The notes under the pieces: model-generated
The model's database searches: none
Told to the model about the DNA's origin: nothing
What the model saw: the letters and a program-made list of their open reading frames with translations, nothing else
Origin: Massilia antarctica
Lineage (GTDB): Bacteria; Pseudomonadota; Gammaproteobacteria; Burkholderiales; Burkholderiaceae_D
Reading direction: 5' to 3'
DNA length: 64,000 nucleotides
Assembly (NCBI RefSeq): GCF_015689335.1
Contig: NZ_CP065053.1
Span: forward strand, 2,852,001 to 2,916,000
Position numbers and translations under genes: made by a program
Part shown: positions 50,401-59,879 of the stretch, in pieces
Layout of the letters: the number at the start of each line of letters is the position of its first letter
Position numbering within the stretch: position 1 is the stretch's first letter

Positions 50401-50919
50401 CAGCAGGCGCTGCTCGACCGCGAGAAAGTCGTTGAAGGTCTTGCGGATTTCGTCGAAAGCGACCCTGCCGCGCCCGCTGCGCACCAGGGTGATGACATCG
50501 TTATTGGCGCGCCGCAGGGCGATGGCGCTGTTGGCGTACTCGGTCCACTGGTCCTGCATCGCGATGATCTGGCGCAGGCGCTCGACCTGGGGCGGATTGT
50601 CCGCCACCAGCTTGGTCAGCGCTTCCATGGTCGAGACGGTCTTGGCCTTGGACAGGGTGTAGGGGGCGAGGAAGGCTTCGTCGTTGCTCAGCAAATAGCC
50701 GCGCAAGCCGGATTCCTGGTCGACCGACAGCTTGGCCGCTTCATTGGCGTGGCCGATCACCCTTTCGCTGTGTTCGACCGTGCTGAGCACCGACAGCAGG
50801 TAGGTGATGACGGCGACGAAAATGAGCGCGCTGCCCACGCCGATTGCCAGCGGTAACGCGACGTTGCGGGCGAGGATGCGGCGAAATCCGGTCTGGTCCA
50901 TCGTTTTGGCGCTGGGCAT
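47452..50919 (-). CDS. Hybrid sensor kinase with three receivers (CHASE3-GAF-HK-REC-REC-REC)
   Basis: About 1155 residues. Membrane helices near 17-40 and 187-208 flank a CHASE3-like sensor region. A GAF domain (about 255-395) is followed by a long Glu/Gln-rich coiled coil, then HisKA (NMSHELRTPLN) and HATPase (NLLSNAIKF, DSGIGI, GTGLGLSI). Three receivers carry Asp in LLDLGLPDGSG, IIDLKLPDMQG and LMDVMMPGMDG. ATG 50919 has a GGAAG site; GTG 50931 is an alternative. It heads a six-gene operon. Confidence 0.93.
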   Translation of the reverse strand: MPSAKTMDQTGFRRILARNVALPLAIGVGSALIFVAVITYLLSVLSTVEHSERVIGHANEAAKLSVDQESGLRGYLLSNDEAFLAPYTLSKAKTVSTMEALTKLVADNPPQVERLRQIIAMQDQWTEYANSAIALRRANNDVITLVRSGRGRVAFDEIRKTFNDFLAVEQRLLQQRNESAQRVTRWGVGLYLLISLLLSGLLAYFGRGELMRLSEVFGDAIDQHRTHGEALERQAWLRSGQTKLAERSIGHNSLSSLGRAALDFMADYTGAAVAALYARDEDGSLRRVAAYGMSREEAEREVRFNGADTLVGQVLLSKRPIMLGNLPDHYLKVSSGIGSGSPRHLVLIPVDNDDAANGVIELGFLNEPRKRDLEFLELVAPNIGRAIDAALARRRLHDALAETQQLNEELQVQQEELRTANEELEEQSRVLEESQTILENQKAELEQTNERLAEQANALDEKNSALGVIQHQLEERALDLQRASKYKSEFLANMSHELRTPLNSSLILSKLLSENAKGNLEPEQIQFANTIYAAGNDLLNLINDILDISKVEAGKLELTPADIALSELADSMRHTFGPLAGQKQLSFTAAVDANAPLTVHSDGQRLQQILRNLLSNAIKFTDAGQVSLTIEAGADGMLAFVVRDSGIGIASDQHAIIFEAFRQADGTTSRRYGGTGLGLSISRDLAALLGGSIAIASAPGKGSTFTLLLPPTLPACTPGTPDAAVPAAPRAALAPPMAPAAPASALRAPVFADDRERAVAGGRSVLVIEDDASFARILFDLAHEMHYRCLVAHSAADGLQAANDFLPDAILLDLGLPDGSGLDVLQKLKDNPRARHIPVHIVSANDRAEAALQLGAIGYVIKPATRDRLKQVFRTLEGKFTQKLKRVLLVEDDERQRQSVVQLIDDADVEITAVASGGEAFALLQAGVYDCMIIDLKLPDMQGHELLRKMAAEEIVSFPPVIVYTGRNLTRAEEAELLKYSRSIIIKGARSPERLLDEVTLFLHKVESQMSAERQSMLKTVRSRDRVFDGRRILLVDDDVRNIFSLTSALEQKGITVEVGRNGFEALERLDQIPDMDLVLMDVMMPGMDGLEATRRLRADPRFAKLPVIAITAKAMKDDQEQCMKAGASDYLAKPIDLDRLYSLLRVWLPSMERL

Positions 50920-51020
50920 GCGTTCTTCCACGTAAAAGGTGGAAGTTTATATGAAAAGAAATATTTAACGCGCAAGATTCGGGGCGGACCTTGTACAAGT
51001 GTCAGGGGCTGTTCGGCGCG

Positions 51021-54000
51021 CTATTGCTCCACCTCGATCATATTATCCCCCGGCTTGCGGTCGATCAGCTTGTTGTCCGGATCGATGCCGGCCTTGTACG
51101 GTCGCGCGCCGACGACCATGGTCACGCTCACGGTATTGCTGTCGACGATGCGCCGTTCGCGCAGCAGCGGCTTGCCATCCTTGTCGTCGACACCGAACTC
51201 GATCACGTCTTTCAAGGGCGCTTCCGTCTCGTCGCCAAGTTTGCCGGCGCGCAGCTTGAGGGCGCTGGCGCGCAAGCTCACCTCATACTTGCCGTCCGCG
51301 CGCCTGCTTGCCATGGCGGAGGTGGCGCGGTTCTCGTAGAGGACGATGTGCTCGAACAGGTCGTCGATCAGGTAGGCGTGTTCGGGCGGCGCGGCGCGGC
51401 GCAAGGCATCGGTCAGCGCCAGCACGCTCGGATACGGCGCGCCGTGGAAGGCGTGACGGGTCAGCAGCTCGTGCAGCACGGCGTTGATCTTCTCTTCCCC
51501 CAGCACGTCCTGCAGCCAGTACATGGCCAGCGCACCCTTTCGATAGTGGATGTAGCCCTGGTTTTCATTGAGCGCCAGGGGCAGCTCGTACTTGGTTTCC
51601 AGCGCCCGTCCCATCAGATACTTGTCCAGGTTGTAGCGCAGGAAGCGGCGCATGCGCTCCGGGCCGACCTGCTGCTTCATCACCATCAGGGCCGCATATT
51701 CGGACAGGGTTTCGCTCAGTACCGTGCTGCCGCGCGTGTTCGAACCGACCAGCTGGTGGCCCCACCACTGGTGCGCCACTTCATGGGCCGCCACGTAGAA
51801 GGGGTAATCGATATCCTTGGGATTGTTGTCGTCGACCCGCGCGATGAAGCCGATGCTCTCCGAAAACGGCACCGTGCCCGGAAACGATTGCGCAAACGTC
51901 TCGTAGCGCGGGAACTCGACCACGCGCAGTACCTTGTGCTGGTAAGGGCTGAAATGCTTCGAATTGTATTCCAGACCGGCCTTGACCCCGCGGATCATGC
52001 GCTCGACATTGAAAGCGTGGCCAGGATGGTAATACACGTCGATCATCACATCCTGCCAGCGGTCGTGCCGCACTTCATAACGGGCCGACTGGAAGGCATA
52101 GAAATTGAGGATCGGCTTGTCCATGCGGTAATGGAAGTAGCGCCGTCCGGCCGACATCCATTCCTTTTCCAGGGTGCCGGGGGCGATCGCCACCTGGTCC
52201 GCACTGGTGCTGATGACGGCGTTGAAGTCGATCCAGTCGGCGTCCACGCTCAGCGCGTTATTTGCCAGCCCGGCCGGGTCAATGGGCGAGCGCATCGGCG
52301 CATGCGGGGCCAGGCCGTGGCGCTTGCGGTCGCGGTCGTTTTCCAGTTCGAGCGCCGGCTGGTAGCCGATGCGCGGCAACTGGCCATTGTTGAAGAAGGT
52401 GCCGTTGGCGATGACCGGGGTGTCCGATTCCAGGCCGAGCACCCCGCGCGGCTCGAATTCCACGTCGAATTCGAGCGCCATGCCTTGTCCCGGCAACAAA
52501 GGCGTGCCCAGCTTGTAGCCATAGAAGCCGTGCTCGCGGTCGCTGACCAGGGGCGTGATTTTCTGGCCGAAGCGCACCTTGAGGCTGGCCAGCCGGTCCT
52601 CGGTGAGGTACACCTCGGTCACCGGCGCCGTGCCCTTGTTGCTGAGTTGATAGACGCCGGTGATCGTCAGGCGGCGCTGTTCGGGCACGATCGCCACTTT
52701 CAGGTCGACTCGGGTGATCCGCGGCTGCGCCAAGGCCGCGTATTTCTTGTAGCGCAGCTCGTACTGGGCGCGGGTGCGGTCTTTCTGCCAAGCGGTCTGG
52801 TAGTCGCCTTCGATGTGCAGGCTGTAATACAGGACGGCGCCGCTGCCGGCGAAGATCGCCAGTCCGGCCGCGAAGGTGGCCAGTACCGGCAGGCTCAGGT
52901 TGCGGCGCGCCAGCTGGATGCGGCTGCCCAACTCGTCGTTGCAGCCGCGCGGCCAGAACACCAGCGAGGCGACCATCAGCATCAGCGCCGCCCCGCCCCA
53001 GTACAGCTCGAACCAGCGTTCGCGCACCAGGAAGTGGCCGTAGCCGTTCATGTCGGAATACATGAAAGACGGCGAGGTGCCGTACAGCAGCATCGGATGG
53101 TCGAGGCCGAGCGAACTGAAGGTCAGGGTGGCGAAGTAATACAAAATCATCGCGAAGTAGGCCAGGTACTTGTTGTTGATCAGCACCTGCAGCGCGATCG
53201 CCAGCACCGCCAGTAGCGCGTACTGGGGCAGCTGGATCAGGAACAGGCTGTGCAGGTAGAGGCCGACGTCGATGGCGAAGTAGCCGCGGAACAGCTGGAT
53301 CAGCATGCCGGCGATCATCACCAGCACCAGCATCAGCACTTGCAGGCCGATCAGGGCAAACAGCTTGGACAGCATCGGCAGCCAGCTCGGCAGCGGCAGG
53401 GCGTCGAGCATCTGGGCCACGCGCGCCTCGCGTTCGCGCCAGACCAGTTCACCCGCGTAAAAGGTGGTCACGACCAGCATGAACAAGGAGAACGCCGCGC
53501 TGATCAGTTCCAGCACCTGGTAGGTGACCGGATAGGTATTGGTGCCGTACATGGAACCGAGCTTGACCGAGGCGCCGAACACGGCCAGCACGCCAGCCAG
53601 GGCGATCACGGCGAAGTAGACATCCTTGACCGATTCGCGCAGGTTGAGCCAGGTCGACCTGAGCAGCAGCAGGGCCAGGCTGCGCTGCAGGAAGTCCGGC
53701 GTCTCCTGGGACGCGATGGCGCTGTGCGACAGTTGTTGGGGCACATCGCCTTCGGTGCGCCCGCCCGCGCGGCCGGGAGCCGCGGCGGCGAACTGGAAGC
53801 GCCAGTAACCGAGCAGCAGCACCACCAGCGCGAAGCCGCACCACAGGGCACGGTTGTACAGGAACACGCCCTCGAAGGGAATCGCGCGGCTGTTGCGCTC
53901 GGCGATGGTCCAGTATTCGGTGATGCGGATCAGGGCGGTGGTGCCGAAGGGATCGATCAGGGCGGCCAGGGTCTTGTAGTCGAGGTCGCGCGCCAAGGAA

Positions 54001-54587
54001 GGCGCGACGATGTAGCCGATCATCATCACCACGCTGGCCACGTACACCGGCAGCATGCGCCGGGTCAGGGCTGCCAGCACGAAGAAAATCGCGCCGAAGA
54101 TGACGATGTTGGGCAGGATCAGGAAGGCATACGGGCGCAGGTACATCCAGGCCCCGGCCGGGCCCAGGCGGTCGGCTTCGATGCCGGGGATGTAGGTGCC
54201 CAGCCAGGCGCCCAGCACGATGCTGGAAAACACCACCGCCAGGGTCAGCGCGGCCCCGAAAAAGCGCCCGAACACGTAATCGTGCTTGGCGATCGGCGCG
54301 CTGAAGAAGAAGTGGTGCATGTCGTACTCGAAATCCTGCTGCACCGAGCGCCCCATCATGGCGGCCATCACGATCACGCCCAGGCAGCCGAGGAAGGCCA
54401 CCGTCAGCGCGATCGAGCGCGGGGCGTTGATGAACAGGCGCCCGCCGAAGGTGACGTAGGCATCCTTGAACACGCCGCCAGCGGCGGCCATCCACAGCAT
54501 GGCCAGCGCGAAGAACATGCCGAAGTAGACCCAGGTCGAGAGCAGCTTGAGCCGCTGGCGCGCTTCAAACAGGGTGATTGCCCACAT
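51021..54587 (-). CDS. ABC-2 permease fused to M1 family aminopeptidase
   Basis: The 1188-residue protein begins with an ABC-2 type permease region (about 1-560) of some twelve membrane helices in two halves. From about 600 on it is an M1 metallopeptidase facing the periplasm: zinc site HEVAH at 935-939 within [11 protein letters not shown], with the third ligand Glu in [11 protein letters not shown]. The upstream gene encodes its ATPase, ending 12 bp before this start at ATG 54587. It may export and trim, or sense, a peptide. The substrate is unknown. Confidence 0.9.
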   Translation of the reverse strand: MWAITLFEARQRLKLLSTWVYFGMFFALAMLWMAAAGGVFKDAYVTFGGRLFINAPRSIALTVAFLGCLGVIVMAAMMGRSVQQDFEYDMHHFFFSAPIAKHDYVFGRFFGAALTLAVVFSSIVLGAWLGTYIPGIEADRLGPAGAWMYLRPYAFLILPNIVIFGAIFFVLAALTRRMLPVYVASVVMMIGYIVAPSLARDLDYKTLAALIDPFGTTALIRITEYWTIAERNSRAIPFEGVFLYNRALWCGFALVVLLLGYWRFQFAAAAPGRAGGRTEGDVPQQLSHSAIASQETPDFLQRSLALLLLRSTWLNLRESVKDVYFAVIALAGVLAVFGASVKLGSMYGTNTYPVTYQVLELISAAFSLFMLVVTTFYAGELVWREREARVAQMLDALPLPSWLPMLSKLFALIGLQVLMLVLVMIAGMLIQLFRGYFAIDVGLYLHSLFLIQLPQYALLAVLAIALQVLINNKYLAYFAMILYYFATLTFSSLGLDHPMLLYGTSPSFMYSDMNGYGHFLVRERWFELYWGGAALMLMVASLVFWPRGCNDELGSRIQLARRNLSLPVLATFAAGLAIFAGSGAVLYYSLHIEGDYQTAWQKDRTRAQYELRYKKYAALAQPRITRVDLKVAIVPEQRRLTITGVYQLSNKGTAPVTEVYLTEDRLASLKVRFGQKITPLVSDREHGFYGYKLGTPLLPGQGMALEFDVEFEPRGVLGLESDTPVIANGTFFNNGQLPRIGYQPALELENDRDRKRHGLAPHAPMRSPIDPAGLANNALSVDADWIDFNAVISTSADQVAIAPGTLEKEWMSAGRRYFHYRMDKPILNFYAFQSARYEVRHDRWQDVMIDVYYHPGHAFNVERMIRGVKAGLEYNSKHFSPYQHKVLRVVEFPRYETFAQSFPGTVPFSESIGFIARVDDNNPKDIDYPFYVAAHEVAHQWWGHQLVGSNTRGSTVLSETLSEYAALMVMKQQVGPERMRRFLRYNLDKYLMGRALETKYELPLALNENQGYIHYRKGALAMYWLQDVLGEEKINAVLHELLTRHAFHGAPYPSVLALTDALRRAAPPEHAYLIDDLFEHIVLYENRATSAMASRRADGKYEVSLRASALKLRAGKLGDETEAPLKDVIEFGVDDKDGKPLLRERRIVDSNTVSVTMVVGARPYKAGIDPDNKLIDRKPGDNMIEVEQ

Positions 54588-54598
54588 GGATGCCACCT

Positions 54599-55489
54599 TC
54601 AACAGTTGCTGGCCGCGACGTGGCGTCCGGCGATGGTGGCGAAGTAGACATCTTCGAGGTCGCCGGCGGCCGGCTCGAAGCCATCCCCAGGATCTTGCTC
54701 GGAGTACACGTGAATCAGGGTGCGGCCGGTCAGCAGGCGGGTCGAGATCACCGCGTGTTCTTTCTGGAAATGGGCCAGCTCGTGCTTGGCGACGAAGCGC
54801 GCCCAGATGTGGCCATCGATCTCGTCGATCAGCTTTTGCGGCTCGCCGCACAGCAGCACGTGGCCCTTGTTGATGATCGCCATGTTGGCGCACAGATCGG
54901 AGACGTCCGACACGATGTGGGTCGACAGCACGACGGTCTTGTCGTCGCCGATATCGGAGAGCAGGTTGTGGAAGCGCACCCGTTCCTGCGGGTCGAGGCC
55001 GGCGGTCGGTTCATCGACGATGATCAGTTGCGGATCGCCCAGCAAGGCTTGGGCGATGCCGAAGCGCTGGCGCATGCCGCCCGAAAACGTGCCGAGGCGC
55101 TGGTTGCGCACTTCAAACAGATTGGTTTGCTGCAACAGGCCGTCGACCACTTCGCGGCGCCGGCCGCGCTGCGACAAGCCCTTGAGCACGGCAAAATGGT
55201 CGAGCAGTTCGTAGGCCGTGACCTTGGGATACAGGCCGAAGTCCTGGGGCAGGTAGCCGAGCAGGCGGCGGATATCGTCCTTGTCGTCGAGCACGTCGAG
55301 GTCGCCGAAGAAGACCGACCCCGCATCGCACTCCTGCAAGGTGGCGAGGGTGCGCATCAGGGTCGACTTGCCGGCCCCGTTCGGGCCGAGCAGGCCGAAC
55401 ATCCCGCTGGGGATGGTGAGGGTAACTTTATCCAATGCAACTACGCCATTGGCATAGGTCTTGGATAAATTCCTGATGCGTAATTCCAT
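54599..55489 (-). CDS. ABC transporter ATP-binding protein (partner of permease-peptidase)
   Basis: The 296-residue ATPase has Walker [10 protein letters not shown] (35-43), signature FSGGMRQR, Walker [14 protein letters not shown] and the H-loop STHIV. A C-terminal extension of about 80 residues is present. The start is ATG 55489. It pairs with the permease-M1 fusion immediately downstream. Confidence 0.93.
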   Translation of the reverse strand: MELRIRNLSKTYANGVVALDKVTLTIPSGMFGLLGPNGAGKSTLMRTLATLQECDAGSVFFGDLDVLDDKDDIRRLLGYLPQDFGLYPKVTAYELLDHFAVLKGLSQRGRRREVVDGLLQQTNLFEVRNQRLGTFSGGMRQRFGIAQALLGDPQLIIVDEPTAGLDPQERVRFHNLLSDIGDDKTVVLSTHIVSDVSDLCANMAIINKGHVLLCGEPQKLIDEIDGHIWARFVAKHELAHFQKEHAVISTRLLTGRTLIHVYSEQDPGDGFEPAAGDLEDVYFATIAGRHVAASNC

Positions 55490-55724
55490 GCCTGACTCCT
55501 GATACGGTCGCTGTGCGTACGCCCGGCGGGTAGCCGGATGCACTGTCTAGAGTTGCATTGTATAAAATTTGACCGCGCCACGGCCGTCCGTTGCGACGCA
55601 CCGCGATTTGATGGGCTCAGATTGCACAAATGGGGGAGTGGATGAGTGGCCAGCGCCGCCTGCTTGCCCCGTCGCCCCCGCGCCTGCGCCTCCGCCGTCG
55701 CCCCTGTCGCCCCGCGCCTTCCCC

Positions 55725-55827
55725 CGTCGCCCCCGCGCAGGCGGGGGCCCAAGTTGTCAGCTCAGTCGTCGGCTGCGGAGCGAACTTGGGGGGAACGCAT
55801 GCGTTCCCGCCTGCGCGGGGGCGACGG
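55725..55827. repeat. Hairpin repeat, copy 2
   Basis: The left arm begins CGTCGCCCCCGCGCAGGCGG and ends CCCAAGTT (55755). The right arm runs from AACTTGGG to GCGGGGGCGACGG (55827), with an 11-bp insertion around GGAACGCATGC. It is the same family as 28454-28544. It lies in the 433-bp gap upstream of the ABC ATPase at 55489, which otherwise shows no gene. Confidence 0.85.
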
Positions 55828-55922
55828 CGGTAAAGTCTGCGACAGGGGTAAGGTCTGCGATGGTGGCGAGGCCGGTCGCGTGTCAATGGCGGCGGCGCTG
55901 ATGTCGGAATGCGCCGTCAACC

Positions 55923-57119
55923 TTAACTCCGAAACAACACATCCTCCCGGTTGAACCACCACCTGCACCACGCCAGCAGCGCCCCGGCGATCAGGGTGGT
56001 GGAGAGCAAAATGGCTGAAAACATGCGGTAATCCATGGTGCCCTTCACCAATTCCTTCATCGCCAGCGACACATTGGTCAGGGGCACCATCGACCAGAAC
56101 CAGTTCAGCTCCACGCCGGGAAGCATGGCCAAGACGATCGGCACGATCAGCAGCATCATCAGCGGCGAAATCATGCCCGACGCTTCCTTGTAGCTCTTGG
56201 CATAAATCGAAATCGACAGCAGGATCGAGGCGAAGATGGCGGCCGTGGGCACCAGCATCAGCGCCACCATGGCCAGGTCGCGCGCGCCGATCGCCCGCAC
56301 CATCTGGGCCAGGCCGCCTTCGAGCGAGCCGCCGAACAAGGCCAGCAGCAAACCCATGCTGGCCACCATCAGCAGCGCCGAGGTCAGGCCCACCGTAAAC
56401 AGCACCAGGAACTTGGCCATCACCAGCGCCGTGCGCGAAATCGGCGCCAGCAGCAAGGTTTCGAGCGTGCCACGCTCCTTCTCGCCGGCGCCCAGGTCGA
56501 TGGCCGGATACATCGCCGCCATCAGGCACACCATCAGCAAGATGTAGGGCAAAAAGCCGCCCACCAGCGCCCCCATGCGCTCGCGCGTGCCGGCGGTCGA
56601 CAGTTCTTCGAGCTCGATCGGATTGAGGGCGAAGCGCAGTTCGGCGCTGCTCATGTTCATGGCCGACAAGGCTTGCTCGCGCAGCGCCCCGTTGTGGGCG
56701 TCGATCACGGCGGCCACCCGCTTGCGGGTCATGTCGAGCGCCACCGCGTTGTTATAGTGCAAAGTGACTCTCGCCTGGCGGTGCGCCGCCATCGCTTGTT
56801 CGAAGCCGGGCGGAATGACGATGGCGAAATGGATGCGGTCGGCATCGATGGCGGCCTTGATCGCGCCTTCATCGGCCAGCGGCACCTCGCGCAAGCCTTT
56901 TTCGCGCGCGAAGCGCTCGCTCAGCCCGGGCGCGTTCTCCTTGCCGAACAAGGCGTAGGTCAATTCCTTGTGCTGTGCTTTCTTGAAAATGGTCGACGAC
57001 AGGTAGCCCAGGCCGCCGAAAATCATCGGCATGGCGACGATCGGCAGCAGCAGGGTAAAGATGAAGGTCTTGCGGTCGCGCAGCAATTCCAGCAATTCCT
57101 TGAAATACACGGTCCACAT
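55923..57119 (-). CDS. ABC-2 type permease (NatB-like)
   Basis: The 398-residue protein has one N-terminal helix (about 20-45), a large extracytoplasmic loop, then five or six helices from about 180 on. The GEKERGTLETLLLAPISR motif is typical of NatB-like sodium/drug exporters. It follows its ATPase gene by 3 bp. The substrate is unknown. Confidence 0.9.
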   Translation of the reverse strand: MWTVYFKELLELLRDRKTFIFTLLLPIVAMPMIFGGLGYLSSTIFKKAQHKELTYALFGKENAPGLSERFAREKGLREVPLADEGAIKAAIDADRIHFAIVIPPGFEQAMAAHRQARVTLHYNNAVALDMTRKRVAAVIDAHNGALREQALSAMNMSSAELRFALNPIELEELSTAGTRERMGALVGGFLPYILLMVCLMAAMYPAIDLGAGEKERGTLETLLLAPISRTALVMAKFLVLFTVGLTSALLMVASMGLLLALFGGSLEGGLAQMVRAIGARDLAMVALMLVPTAAIFASILLSISIYAKSYKEASGMISPLMMLLIVPIVLAMLPGVELNWFWSMVPLTNVSLAMKELVKGTMDYRMFSAILLSTTLIAGALLAWCRWWFNREDVLFRS

Positions 57120-57122
57120 GGC

Positions 57123-57902
57123 TCAGTCGTCCTGCTTGATGACGTGGACGAAGGCGTCGACCAGGTCGCCGCTGCCGCCCAGTTCGCGCAGCTCGGCCAC
57201 CGTGCCGTTGAAGGCGCTGCGGCCGCGGTTGATGATGCAGACCCGGTCGCACAGCTTGTCGACCTCGTGCAGGTGGTGGGTCGAAAAAATCAGGGGAATG
57301 CGCAGGGCCTTGTAGCTGGCGATGAACTCGAGCAGCACGCGCGCCGACATCACATCGAGCCCGGTGGTCGGTTCGTCCAGGATCACCACCCGCGGTTCGT
57401 GCACCACGGTGCGGGCGATCGCGCATTTCTGCTTCATGCCGGTGGACAGGTCGTCGGCGCGCTTGTGGGCGTAGGCGTGCATGTCGAGTTGCTCGAACAG
57501 ATCGTCGCAGCGCTGCTTGAGGCGGGCCGGGGCCATGCCGTGCAGGCGCCCGAAATACTCGACGTTCTCGCGCGCGCTCAGGCGCCCGTACAGGCCGGTC
57601 GAGCCGGACAGGAAGCCGACCCGCTGGCGCGCCCGCAGCGGATCGGCCACGATATCGATCTCGTCGATGAAGGCGCTGCCGGCGTCCGGGCGCAGCGCGG
57701 TCGAGAGGATGCGCAGGGTGGTGGTCTTGCCGGCCCCGTTCGGACCAAGCAGGCCCAGCACTTCACCGGGCGCGCAGGCGAAACTGACATCGCGCACCGC
57801 ATGGAACCAGCCATCGCCCTCGCGCACGTCGCGCTGGCGGGCGCGCCGCTCCTTGTGCACCGGCGCGGCGAAGCGCTTGGCCAGGTGTTTCACCTCGATC
57901 AT
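57123..57902 (-). CDS. ABC transporter ATP-binding protein (NatA-like)
   Basis: The 259-residue ATPase has Walker [10 protein letters not shown] (53-61), signature LSTGMKQK and Walker [14 protein letters not shown] short insertion near residues 16-31 is Arg/Lys-rich. The start is ATG 57902; in-frame sequence further upstream overlaps the divergent gene and is unlike the family. It forms a two-gene cassette with the NatB-like permease. Confidence 0.92.
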   Translation of the reverse strand: MIEVKHLAKRFAAPVHKERRARQRDVREGDGWFHAVRDVSFACAPGEVLGLLGPNGAGKTTTLRILSTALRPDAGSAFIDEIDIVADPLRARQRVGFLSGSTGLYGRLSARENVEYFGRLHGMAPARLKQRCDDLFEQLDMHAYAHKRADDLSTGMKQKCAIARTVVHEPRVVILDEPTTGLDVMSARVLLEFIASYKALRIPLIFSTHHLHEVDKLCDRVCIINRGRSAFNGTVAELRELGGSGDLVDAFVHVIKQDD

Positions 57903-58001
57903 CGGGTTCCTTCTCTCAAAGCGTGAGGGTAGCACGCACAAATTCACGGCGGCAAGCACGGCAGGCCGCCACAGCGGGTCGGAAATGTGGATAATGGGGT
58001 C

Positions 58002-58490
58002 ATGGACAGTGCCATCAAAGAAAAAGTACTCGCCGTCGCCGGCAGCGGGCGCAACGCGGCCGAATGGACCGCGTACTTCCGCGTCACCCTCGGCCTGTAC
58101 TACCTGGCCGGGCTGATGACGTCCGACACCATCGATTTCAAGAAGGTCGACCGCGCCTTCAACCAGTTCATCTACCATACCATCGGCAAGGGCCACACGA
58201 TCACCAGCGTGCTGCAGTTCATGAGCGGGGCGAAAGTGGTGCCGGTGGTGTCGTCGCCGCGCTTCGCCGCCGCGTTTTCCGAACATTGCCCGGACGTGCC
58301 GTCCGACACCATTCCATTTTTGTTGCAGCTGAACCTGGGTGTGGCGAAAAACATTTCCGGCATCGATGTCGCGGGCCCGCTGCTCGACTGGATCGAGCGC
58401 CAGACCGCCCCGGCCCCGGACACGGTGGAGGCCGAGGCGGCGGCCGCCGTGCGCGCACCCGGCGACCCGCCCGGGCCGGACGTCCTATAA
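58002..58490 (+). CDS. Conserved hypothetical protein upstream of coq7
   Basis: The 162-residue cytosolic protein has no membrane helix and a Pro/Ala/Glu-rich C-terminal tail. I do not recognise a family. ATG 58002 is preferred over GTG 57987 because a GGGG site lies 3-7 bases upstream. It is divergent from the NatA-like gene and 30 bp upstream of coq7, so co-transcription with coq7 is likely. Confidence 0.65.
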   Translation: MDSAIKEKVLAVAGSGRNAAEWTAYFRVTLGLYYLAGLMTSDTIDFKKVDRAFNQFIYHTIGKGHTITSVLQFMSGAKVVPVVSSPRFAAAFSEHCPDVPSDTIPFLLQLNLGVAKNISGIDVAGPLLDWIERQTAPAPDTVEAEAAAAVRAPGDPPGPDVL

Positions 58491-58520
58491 TGGCGTTTTC
58501 TCGCTACCGGGGCAGCGCGC

Positions 58521-59165
58521 ATGTCAGCACAACGATCCATCAATCCACTCGACCAGCTGATCGTCAGCATGGACAAGGCCCTGCGCGTGATCGCTGGCGT
58601 GGCATCGGCATCGCGGCCGACCCCGGCGACGCACGCCGATGACGGCCAGCTCGACGAAGCGGAACAGCGCCACAGCGCCGGCCTGATGCGGGTCAACCAC
58701 GTGGGCGAAGTGTGCGCGCAGGCGCTGTACAACTCGCAATCGCGCTTTGCCAGGACCGAGGCGATGCGCGATCAGTTTGCCGAGGCGGGGCGCGAGGAAG
58801 AGGATCACCTGGCGTGGACGGCCCAGCGGCTGGCCGAACTGGGATCGCGGCCGAGTTTGCTTAATCCCTTGTGGTATGCGGGGGCCTACGCGCTGGGCAC
58901 GGTGGCGGCGCAACTGGGCGACGCGCGCAGCCTGGGGTTTGTGGTCGAGACCGAGCGCCAGGTTGAGGCGCATCTGAACAGCCATCTTGATTTGCTGCCG
59001 GCGCAGGATGCCAAGTCGCGCGCGGTCGTGGACCAGATGCGGATCGACGAGATTGCCCATGGCGCGGCGGCGCAGGCGCTGGGCGCGGTGGAAGTGCCGC
59101 TGCCGGTGCGCGGGGTGATGAGTGCGATGGCGAAGGTGATGACGACGACGGCGTATTACGTTTGA
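58521..59165 (+). CDS. coq7: 3-demethoxyubiquinol 3-hydroxylase Coq7
   Basis: Coq7 is a di-iron monooxygenase that hydroxylates the penultimate ubiquinone intermediate. The 214-residue protein has the six ligands of the carboxylate di-iron site: Glu63 (NHVGE), Glu93 and His96 (EEEDH), Glu145 (VVETE), Glu177 and His180 (DEIAH). It acts at the inner membrane face. Confidence 0.95.
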   Translation: MSAQRSINPLDQLIVSMDKALRVIAGVASASRPTPATHADDGQLDEAEQRHSAGLMRVNHVGEVCAQALYNSQSRFARTEAMRDQFAEAGREEEDHLAWTAQRLAELGSRPSLLNPLWYAGAYALGTVAAQLGDARSLGFVVETERQVEAHLNSHLDLLPAQDAKSRAVVDQMRIDEIAHGAAAQALGAVEVPLPVRGVMSAMAKVMTTTAYYV

Positions 59166-59237
59166 TGCTGCCGTAAGTGCCTCTGAGCACACGCGTCGTT
59201 TGCCATTACGCCCGTCGTTGGCAGGCCATCCGCCCCT

Positions 59238-59264
59238 GTCGGTTCTGCCACTGGCAGAACCGAC
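59238..59264. terminator. Perfect 27-bp palindrome after coq7
   Basis: Arms of 13 bp (GTCGGTTCTGCCA and its exact inverse) around a single central C form a perfect palindrome 72 bp after the coq7 stop. There is no T run on either side. It could be a bidirectional transcription barrier between the convergent coq7 and osmC genes, or a protein-binding site. Confidence 0.45.
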
Positions 59265-59293
59265 TCCGCGCGCGCCCCCCGTCGTCGTCGCCG

Positions 59294-59334
59294 CGCCCCC
59301 CGTCGTTCCCGCGCAGGCGGGAACGATGGGGGGC
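59294..59334. repeat. Hairpin repeat, copy 3 (short form)
   Basis: Arms CCCCCCGTCGTTCCCGC and GCGGGAACGATGGGGGG enclose a GCAG loop, with one mismatched position. The core CGTCGTTCCCGCG is shared with the copies at 28454 and 55725, but the outer CCCAAGT part is missing. Variants of GAACGACGGG follow to about 59395. It lies between the convergent coq7 and osmC genes. Confidence 0.75.
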
Positions 59335-59391
59335 GAGAACGACGGGAGGGGGGCGCGGGAACGGCGGGGCGCGCGCAGGAACGACGGGGGC

Positions 59392-59814
59392 TTACCCTTC
59401 GATAATTTCAAACGAATGCGTGATCTCGGCCATCTTGGCCAGCATGATCGACGCCGAGCAATACTTGTCGTGCGACAGGCTCACCGCGCGCTCGACCGCG
59501 CCCGGTTTCAGGTTCTTCCCCGTCACGATGAAATGAAAATGGATCTTGGTAAACACCTTGGGATCGGTTTCCGCGCGCTCGGCCTTCAGGCTCACATCGC
59601 AGCCGCGCACATCCTCGCGGCCGCGCTTGAGAATGAGCACCACGTCATAGGCCGTGCATCCGCCGGTACCGAGCAGCACCATTTCCATCGGCCGCGGCGC
59701 CAGGTTGTGGCCGCCGCCTTCCGGCGCGCCATCCATGCTGACCATGTGGCCCGACCCCGTCTGCGCCCGAAAACTCATGCCCGTGGGACCGTTCCAGCTG
59801 ACTGTGACTTCCAT
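59392..59814 (-). CDS. OsmC family peroxiredoxin-like protein
   Basis: The 140-residue protein has the two conserved cysteines of OsmC/Ohr proteins: Cys53 (GTGGCTAYD) and Cys119 (DKYCSAS). These reduce organic hydroperoxides through a thiol mechanism; the YhfA-type branch is the better fit by length. A GGAGA site precedes ATG 59814. Confidence 0.9.
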   Translation of the reverse strand: MEVTVSWNGPTGMSFRAQTGSGHMVSMDGAPEGGGHNLAPRPMEMVLLGTGGCTAYDVVLILKRGREDVRGCDVSLKAERAETDPKVFTKIHFHFIVTGKNLKPGAVERAVSLSHDKYCSASIMLAKMAEITHSFEIIEG

Positions 59815-59879
59815 TCCATTCTCCGGTAATTGTTTCCGGCCTATTGTAATGGAGCCCGCGCGCCCGCGCTGAGCGGGGC

